A stretch of 24,068 nucleotides of DNA, taken from Fluviicola sp. Its GTDB lineage: Bacteria; Bacteroidota; Bacteroidia; Flavobacteriales_D; Crocinitomicaceae. Below the pieces are notes generated by a model. The model saw nothing but the letters and a program-made list of their open reading frames with translations, was not told where the DNA came from and did not search any database. The DNA lies in the NCBI RefSeq assembly GCF_030151805.1, contig NZ_JASLCN010000136.1, positions 1 to 24,068 of the forward strand, in the 5' to 3' direction. A program made the position numbers and the translations under genes. Positions 14,910 to 21,196 of the stretch are shown piece after piece. Numbering within the stretch: the first letter of the stretch is position 1; the number at the start of each line of letters is the position of its first letter.

Positions 14910-17741
14910 ATGAGTGCATTTTCATCCCGTCACATTGGACCTGATTCAGCTGAGAAATCTGAGATGTTAGCTGCAATTGGTGTTAAATCGATTCAAGAAT
15001 TAGTAGATAAAACCATCCCTTCACACATCCGTTTGGCCGGAGAGTTGAAGATTGATGCTGCTTTGAGTGAGCAGGAATATTTGCAACACATTACCGCATT
15101 GGGTGCTCAAAATAAAGTGTATAAATCATTCATCGGATTAGGATACAATGAAACGATTGTTCCTTCTGTGATTTTGCGCAATGTTTTGGAGAATCCGGGA
15201 TGGTATACGGCTTATACGCCTTACCAGGCTGAAATTTCCCAGGGTCGTTTGGAGGCTTTGCTGAATTTCCAGACAATGGTGATGGAGTTAACGGGAATGG
15301 AAATTGCAAATGCATCGTTATTGGATGAAGGAACCGCTGCTTCCGAAGCAATGATCATGTTCTGGAATTCACGTTCACGCCAGGAGGTAAAAGACGGTGT
15401 AAATAAATTCTTCATTTCAAAAAATGCATTCCCGCAAACCAAAGATGTTGTTTTGGGTCGTGCGTTGAATTTAGGAATCGAGTTGGTTGAGGGAGATGAA
15501 ACAACTTTCACCAATGACGGAACATATTTCGGAGCGATTGTTCAGTATCCGGATGCACAAGGAAATATTACGGATGTTGCAGGATTTATCAGCCGCAATA
15601 ACGGATTGAAAACTGCGGTTGCTGCGGATATTTTATCATTGGTTTTATTGAAATCACCGGGTTCTCTCGGAGCTGATGTGGTATTCGGCTCTTCTCAACG
15701 TTTCGGGGTTCCGATGGGTTACGGAGGTCCTCACGCTGCATTCTTCGCTGCGAAAGACGAATACAAGCGCACCATGCCGGGTCGTATTATCGGTGTTTCA
15801 AAAGATGCGGATGATAATCTGGCTTTGAGAATGGCGTTGCAAACACGCGAACAACATATCAAACGCGATAAAGCAACTTCCAATATTTGTACTGCTCAGG
15901 CTTTATTGGCTGTAATGGCATCGATGTATGCTGTTTACCACGGTCCGGCAGGAATGAAAGAAATTGCTGGGCACGTAAACGGATTGGCTTCTGCAACTGC
16001 TGCAGGATTGAAAGCTGCAGGAATCCAATTGGGTTCTGATTCGTTCTTCGATACCATTTGGGTAAAAGGAGTAGACACGGCAAAAATCAAAGCTGCTGCT
16101 GAGGCGAAAGGAATGAACTTCCGCATCATCAATGAATCTGAATTGACCATCAGCTTTGGCGAACCGCATACATCAGAAGATGTGGCGACTATCCTGAGCA
16201 TCTTCGGAGCAAATACTGCTTCTGCAAATACATCCTTGAACGGAACGGTATTAAGAACGGACGGAGTATTCACTCACCCGACATTCAATAAGCATCATTC
16301 CGAATCAAAGATGATGCGTTACCTGAAGCGTTTGGAGAACAAGGATCTTTCGTTGGTTCACTCCATGATTCCGCTTGGATCTTGTACGATGAAATTAAAT
16401 GCAGCTTCTGAGTTGATTCCGATCACGAATCCTCAGTTTGCAAACATGCATCCGTTTGCTCCGGTTGATCAGGCTGCGGGTTATCATGCGATGTTCCGTC
16501 AGTTGGAAAAAGATTTGTGTGAGTCTACAGGATTTGCAGCAATGTCTTTGCAACCAAACTCCGGAGCTCAGGGAGAATACGCAGGATTGATGGTGATCAA
16601 AGCGTACCACGAAAGCAGAGGAGACAAGCAACGTACCAAAATGATCATTCCTTCTTCGGCGCACGGAACAAACCCGGCTTCTGCAGTAATGGCAGGAATG
16701 GAAGTAGTTGTAACGGGTTGTGACGAAAACGGAAACATCAATATCGACGAATTAAGAACCGTAGCGAACCAGATCGGAAATGAATTGGCTGGTTTGATGG
16801 TGACGTATCCTTCTACTCACGGAGTTTACGAAGAAGGAATTCGCGAAATCACGTCTATCATCCACGAAAACGGTGGACAAGTATACATGGACGGTGCAAA
16901 CATGAACGCGCAGGTCGGATTGACAAATCCTGGAAATATCGGCGCTGACGTTTGTCACTTGAACTTACACAAAACATTTGCAATTCCTCACGGAGGTGGC
17001 GGACCAGGAATGGGACCAATCGGAGTAGCAGCGCATTTGGCGCCGTTCTTGCCAAGTAACCCGGTGGTTGCGGCAGGAGGTTCAACTCCGATCCACGCAG
17101 TTTCTGCAGCACCATACGGAAGCGCATTGATCCTGTTGATCTCTTACGGATACATCAAAATGTTGGGAGCGGAAGGATTGCGTAATTCTACGGAAGCAGC
17201 AATCTTAAACGCAAACTACATTGCAGCGAAATTGAAAGGTCATTACGACGTATTGTACACCGGTAAAAACGGAACGGTTGCCCACGAAATGATTTTGGAT
17301 TGTCGTGATTTCAAGAAAACGGCAGACGTAGAAGTAGCGGATATGGCGAAGCGTTTGATCGACTTCAATTTCCATGCACCAACGGTTTCATTCCCGGTTG
17401 CAGGAACTTTGATGGTTGAACCGACAGAATCTGAAGACAAAGAAGAATTGGATCGTTTCATCGAAGCAATGATCAAAATCCGTTCTGAGATCGCAGCGAT
17501 TGAAAACGGTCAGGCAGACAGAGAAAACAACTTGTTGAAAAACGCTCCGCACACTGCAGATTGTATCATCAACAAAGAATGGAATTACCCGTATTCTCCG
17601 CAAGAAGCAGCTTACCCGGTTGCTTATTTGAAAGAGTGGAAATACTGGGTTCCGGTTCGTCGTGTAGACAACGCTTACGGAGACAGAAACTTGGTGTGTT
17701 CTTGTCCGAGTGTAGAGAGCTACATGCACGTGGAGGCTTAA
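14910..17741 (+). CDS. gcvP: Glycine dehydrogenase (decarboxylating), P-protein
   Basis: Single-chain P-protein of the glycine cleavage system: PLP-dependent decarboxylation of glycine, passing the aminomethyl group to lipoylated H-protein. At 943 residues it is a fused N- and C-type subunit, as in E. coli. It begins with the family-typical FSSRHIGP (4-11). N-terminal half: YTPYQAEISQGRLEALLNFQ (102-121) and SQRFGVPMGYGGPHAAFFA (262-280). C-terminal half: SMIPLGSCTMKLNA (485-498), PNSGAQGEYAGL (549-560), SSAHGTNPASA (582-592) and the PLP lysine K688 in HLNLHKTFAIPHGGGGPGMGP. The T, H and L partners are not in this window. It ends at a strong terminator. Confidence 0.98.
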   Translation: MSAFSSRHIGPDSAEKSEMLAAIGVKSIQELVDKTIPSHIRLAGELKIDAALSEQEYLQHITALGAQNKVYKSFIGLGYNETIVPSVILRNVLENPGWYTAYTPYQAEISQGRLEALLNFQTMVMELTGMEIANASLLDEGTAASEAMIMFWNSRSRQEVKDGVNKFFISKNAFPQTKDVVLGRALNLGIELVEGDETTFTNDGTYFGAIVQYPDAQGNITDVAGFISRNNGLKTAVAADILSLVLLKSPGSLGADVVFGSSQRFGVPMGYGGPHAAFFAAKDEYKRTMPGRIIGVSKDADDNLALRMALQTREQHIKRDKATSNICTAQALLAVMASMYAVYHGPAGMKEIAGHVNGLASATAAGLKAAGIQLGSDSFFDTIWVKGVDTAKIKAAAEAKGMNFRIINESELTISFGEPHTSEDVATILSIFGANTASANTSLNGTVLRTDGVFTHPTFNKHHSESKMMRYLKRLENKDLSLVHSMIPLGSCTMKLNAASELIPITNPQFANMHPFAPVDQAAGYHAMFRQLEKDLCESTGFAAMSLQPNSGAQGEYAGLMVIKAYHESRGDKQRTKMIIPSSAHGTNPASAVMAGMEVVVTGCDENGNINIDELRTVANQIGNELAGLMVTYPSTHGVYEEGIREITSIIHENGGQVYMDGANMNAQVGLTNPGNIGADVCHLNLHKTFAIPHGGGGPGMGPIGVAAHLAPFLPSNPVVAAGGSTPIHAVSAAPYGSALILLISYGYIKMLGAEGLRNSTEAAILNANYIAAKLKGHYDVLYTGKNGTVAHEMILDCRDFKKTADVEVADMAKRLIDFNFHAPTVSFPVAGTLMVEPTESEDKEELDRFIEAMIKIRSEIAAIENGQADRENNLLKNAPHTADCIINKEWNYPYSPQEAAYPVAYLKEWKYWVPVRRVDNAYGDRNLVCSCPSVESYMHVEA

Positions 17742-17762
17742 GAAACAGCATAATTTATAAGG

Positions 17763-17794
17763 AAAATCCGTTCGTCTTCTGATGAGCGGATTTT
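17763..17794 (+). terminator. Intrinsic terminator after gcvP
   Basis: AAAATCCG plus TTCGTC (17763-17776) pairs with GATGAG plus CGGATTTT (17781-17794) around a TTCT loop; two of the 14 pairs are G-U in plus-strand RNA. A T-rich tract follows. It stands 21 bases after the gcvP stop. Confidence 0.85.
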
Positions 17795-17796
17795 TG

Positions 17797-17804
17797 TATT
17801 TTTG
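17797..17804 (+). promoter_or_regulatory. -7 box of the first delta-60 repeat gene
   Basis: TATTTTTG, an exact TAnnTTTG match, 20 bases before the ATG at 17825. It begins two bases after the gcvP terminator stem, so the terminator's T-tract and this promoter share bases. Confidence 0.45.
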
Positions 17805-17824
17805 CGAAATCAATTTTAACCGGA

Positions 17825-20800
17825 ATGAAGCGATTAGTAACAATAGCAACCTTTTTAACCATTTTTTCGCAGATCAATTTTGCACAACCCGGAAGTAATG
17901 ATTTTTCATTTAATCCCAATGATGTAGGGATCAATCGTGGAAGCTTGGTAAGCGGGGTTGTTTATACAAGCTGTGTACAGCCCGACGGAAAAATAGTCAT
18001 AGGTGGTAACTTTACAGCAGTTAATGGGGTTAATAGAACCAATATTGCCAGGTTAAATCCGAATGGGACCCTGGATTCAAGCTTCAACGTCAATTATTCT
18101 TCAGGAGGCACTAGTAATTATACAGCCAGAACTTCTGTTATTCAACCGGATGGGAAGATCCTGATGGCAATTAATCAGAATTCGAGCTCCAATAGTGAGG
18201 TAATTCGGATTAATCCGGATGGAACACTGGAAACGACCATTGCTTATACGGATGGGGACGTGTGGACGATTAGTTTACAATCAGATGGTAAAATGGTTAT
18301 TGGCGGAGAGTTTACACAAGTCGATTTGGAAAACCGGAATAAATTTGCCCGAATAAATAGTGATGGCTCACTCGATTTTACCTTCAATTCAGGTAACGGT
18401 GTTTTTGGTACTGTTTACAGTTCTTTGGTTCAACCTGATGGGAAAATTCTTATCGGAGGGAACTTTACGACAGTAAATTTTACTTCGGTAAATGATATTG
18501 CGCGATTGAACAGTGACGGATCTGTAGATTTGAGTTTCAATCCGGGAACCGGGGTTAATTCTTTTGTGAAATCTATGAATCTGCAGGCAGATGGAAAAAT
18601 TCTAATAGGGGGAAACTTTACCGATTTGAATGGTTTTGCGATTAATAGAATTGCCCGGTTGAATACTGACGGGACAAGAGACAATAGCTTCGATCCGGGT
18701 ACAGGAATTAATCAGGGTGATGTGTGGAATATCCAATGTCAATCCAATGGAAAAATTCTGGCCGGAGGTTATTTCAATACAGTAAATGATTCGATCCATC
18801 GCGGAATCGTTCGTTTCGAAACAGACGGAAGTATCGACAGCACTTTTAAGACTAACTTGCCCAACAATACATTTATTTACTCAGTCAATATAACTACCGG
18901 GGGGAAAATTGTTTTAGGAGGAAGTTTTTCAACCGTGAATGATGTACCGTTCAACAAAATCGTCAAAGTCAATGAAGACGGTTCTTTGGATGATGTATTT
19001 AATTCCGGTACGGGCGCTACAAACGGGGTTCATACGATTAGCTTACAAACGGATGGTAAATTGGTTGTTGGTGGGATTTTCTACAGTATGAATAATGCTT
19101 ACCGGACCAGCATTGCTCGACTCAATCCGGAGGATGGTAACCTGGACTCCACTTTCCAGGTAGGAAGAGGAGCTTTTTTGAATGTTTCTGCCAGTTATGT
19201 CCAGTCAGACGGAAAGATCCTTTTGGGGGGTAATTTCACATCGTTCAATGATACACTTATAAACCGGCTTATGCGTTTAAATGAGAACGGCTCTATTGAT
19301 CAGTCATTTGATGCAGGAACGGGTGCAGATGGTGCCGTTACTACAATTAAGGTACAATCGGATGGAAAAATATTAGTGGGAGGAGAGTTCAGTACGATAA
19401 ACAATGTTCCGAGTTCTAAAATAGCACGTCTAAATCCTGACGGCTCTTTGGATATGAGCTTTACTATCGGAAGCGGATTTAATGATTATTTGGATAAAAT
19501 CATTCTGCAACCAGATGGTAAAATATTGGCTGTGGGAAACTTTACCTCCTACAATGGCACCTCATATAACAAAATTGTCAGGCTCAACGAAGATGGTACA
19601 CCGGATGCATCCTTTAATAGCGGATCAGGGCCCAACACCACTTTGTATACTGCAGCATTGCAATCAGACGGTAAAATCTTATTGGGAGGATCTTTTACAT
19701 CATTTAACGGGAATAGTGGCAAAGCTATTATTCGCCTAAATTCCAATGGAACTATGGACCCTGGATTCAATATACTCACATTTACCGGATCTTTGAATAC
19801 CGTTAATGCGTTATTAATTCAACCCAATGGAAGTATTGTTATCGGAGGACTTTTTTCAAACATCAATGGAGTTGCAAGGAAGAACATTGCACGATTGAAT
19901 GCAGATGGAACGCTTGATACGACATTTGATCCGGGATTAGGTGCAAACACCACCATTACTAATTTGGCTCTTCAGTCGGACGGAAGAATTATAATGAGTG
20001 GGAATTTTACCACCTACAATGGAATCAGCAGAAACAGGATCGCACGTTTATTGGATTGTTATCCGACTAATGCAATTTCACAGATTACCAGTTGTGGCGA
20101 CTACTACTGGAATCAGACGGGGTTAACGTATACAAGTTCCGGAATATATTATGACTCACTTGTAAGTTCGGGCGGATGTGACTCGATCATTACGTTGGAT
20201 TTGACTATCCAAACGAATCAACCGATATCAATTAGCTGCTTCTCCCTGCCTTCCGATGCAAATTCCTGTGTGGGCGAAGCAGCGGTAACGTTTTCCGGAA
20301 ATGCCGATTTTGAACTAGATTTCGACAATGGTTCCCAACTCATCACTTCAAGCGGATACAGCCTGGTGACGAACTTGTGTGCCGGAGTGCATGATTTACA
20401 TGTAACCGATAATTGCGGCGATACATTAACAACCCAAATAGTGGTTCCGGTAGACTCCAATTACGTCTTCAACAACCCATTCATAGATTCCCTGGCAATT
20501 GATTCCTTAGGAGTAACGGTAACGAATTGTGATATTTACTACGCCGGAATAGATACAGCTTATATCGACTCGATTTGGGCAAACGGAAATACGGTGAACG
20601 TCATCTGGAATATCGTGGATTCCAACGGATCAAACTTCGACACAACTTCTTATGTATTAAACAACGGCAATGGAGTTTACTGGCTACAGTTGAGCGTGTT
20701 CTGCCCGAATAAATCAGTAGGAGAATACTTTGCGGTAACAGAAGCCATTTACTTCAACAACGGTTCGGTTTCTACGGCTGGACTAGTGGATTACAAACAA

Positions 20801-21025
20801 GCCTTGTTCGAGGTTTATCCGAACCCAACAAACAACCAGGTCCATATCAATTTCTCCGGATCAGATGCGGAATTAACAGTTTATGACCTGCAGGGAAAAA
20901 TAGTGTTGAAAGATCAGATTCAAAACCAGGAAACCATTTCTTTAGAAAACTTTGAACGCGGCATTTATTTGTTTGATTTCAGAAATTCAAGCGGACAAAG
21001 TGTTCAACGTGTTATGAAGCAATAA
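17825..21025 (+). CDS. Giant T9SS-sorted surface protein with 14 delta-60 repeats
   Basis: 1066 residues. Signal peptide 1-20 (ending INFA). From about 51 to 742 run 14 delta-60 (DUF5122-type) repeats of about 51 residues, each with the core QxDGKIxxGGxFTxxN...IxRLNxDGSxDxSFxxG; such repeats are predicted beta-propeller blades. Then a Cys-repeat (TSCGDYYWNQTGLTYTSSG...GGCDSIITLDLTI, 755-795), a beta-sandwich-like segment with conserved cysteines (804-880), a less conserved stretch, and a T9SS type-A sorting domain (994-1066: FEVYPNPTNNQVHINF, ELTVYDLQGKIV, ERGIYLFDF). It should be exported and anchored or released at the cell surface. Ligand unknown. The following gene is a paralogue. Confidence 0.92.
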   Translation: MKRLVTIATFLTIFSQINFAQPGSNDFSFNPNDVGINRGSLVSGVVYTSCVQPDGKIVIGGNFTAVNGVNRTNIARLNPNGTLDSSFNVNYSSGGTSNYTARTSVIQPDGKILMAINQNSSSNSEVIRINPDGTLETTIAYTDGDVWTISLQSDGKMVIGGEFTQVDLENRNKFARINSDGSLDFTFNSGNGVFGTVYSSLVQPDGKILIGGNFTTVNFTSVNDIARLNSDGSVDLSFNPGTGVNSFVKSMNLQADGKILIGGNFTDLNGFAINRIARLNTDGTRDNSFDPGTGINQGDVWNIQCQSNGKILAGGYFNTVNDSIHRGIVRFETDGSIDSTFKTNLPNNTFIYSVNITTGGKIVLGGSFSTVNDVPFNKIVKVNEDGSLDDVFNSGTGATNGVHTISLQTDGKLVVGGIFYSMNNAYRTSIARLNPEDGNLDSTFQVGRGAFLNVSASYVQSDGKILLGGNFTSFNDTLINRLMRLNENGSIDQSFDAGTGADGAVTTIKVQSDGKILVGGEFSTINNVPSSKIARLNPDGSLDMSFTIGSGFNDYLDKIILQPDGKILAVGNFTSYNGTSYNKIVRLNEDGTPDASFNSGSGPNTTLYTAALQSDGKILLGGSFTSFNGNSGKAIIRLNSNGTMDPGFNILTFTGSLNTVNALLIQPNGSIVIGGLFSNINGVARKNIARLNADGTLDTTFDPGLGANTTITNLALQSDGRIIMSGNFTTYNGISRNRIARLLDCYPTNAISQITSCGDYYWNQTGLTYTSSGIYYDSLVSSGGCDSIITLDLTIQTNQPISISCFSLPSDANSCVGEAAVTFSGNADFELDFDNGSQLITSSGYSLVTNLCAGVHDLHVTDNCGDTLTTQIVVPVDSNYVFNNPFIDSLAIDSLGVTVTNCDIYYAGIDTAYIDSIWANGNTVNVIWNIVDSNGSNFDTTSYVLNNGNGVYWLQLSVFCPNKSVGEYFAVTEAIYFNNGSVSTAGLVDYKQALFEVYPNPTNNQVHINFSGSDAELTVYDLQGKIVLKDQIQNQETISLENFERGIYLFDFRNSSGQSVQRVMKQ
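17975..20050 (+). repeat. Array of 14 delta-60 repeats
   Basis: Protein-level tandem repeats inside the first giant surface gene, starting at residues 51, 106, 151, 202, 253, 305, 356, 407, 459, 510, 561, 612, 665 and 716. Spacing is 51-53 residues except for the first two (55 and 45). Repeat 2 is the most degenerate and repeat 14 ends early. Confidence 0.88.
20384..20424 (+). repeat. 41-base identical block shared by the two giant surface genes
   Basis: Bases 20384-20424 are identical to 23978-24018 and encode GVHDLHVTDNCGDT in both paralogues. A second identical stretch of about 22 bases around the Pro-Ser-Asp-Ala-Asn-Ser codons lies upstream in each (near 20249 and 23841). Flanking codons differ. 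Confidence 0.8.
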
Positions 21026-21052
21026 GATTATAGTTAAATAAGCACATTTTAG

Positions 21053-21086
21053 AAAGTCCGCAGTCATTATAACTGCGGACTTTTTT
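21053..21086 (+). terminator. Intrinsic terminator after the first delta-60 gene
   Basis: AAAGTCCGCAGT (21053-21064) pairs perfectly with ACTGCGGACTTT (21072-21083) around a 7-base loop, followed by T's (21081-21086). It is 27 bases after the stop codon. Confidence 0.93.
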
Positions 21087-21160
21087 GTCTCTTTACTTTT
21101 GTGGAGTTATACGACTGAATCCATCTGATAAAAAAAGTGATTAATTTGAATCAGATTTTT

Positions 21161-21168
21161 TACTTTTG
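21161..21168 (+). promoter_or_regulatory. -7 box of the second delta-60 gene
   Basis: TACTTTTG, an exact TAnnTTTG match, 28 bases before the ATG at 21197. A second identical box stands at 21094-21101, so two start sites are possible. No convincing -33 at 19 bases for either. Confidence 0.4.
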
Positions 21169-21196
21169 CTCTTAAAATCTTAACTACCTGTTTATT

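Noticed and set aside
17388..17849. 153-codon minus-strand frame across the end of gcvP and the start of the next gene
   Set aside because: Composition (Val/Ser/Arg/Phe-rich) is typical of an antisense shadow, and it crosses a strong terminator.
21131..21161. A-rich/T-rich hairpin (AAAAAAGTGATT with AATCAGATTTTTT) before the second delta-60 gene
   Set aside because: Only five good pairs before mismatches, and a much stronger terminator already lies at 21053-21086.
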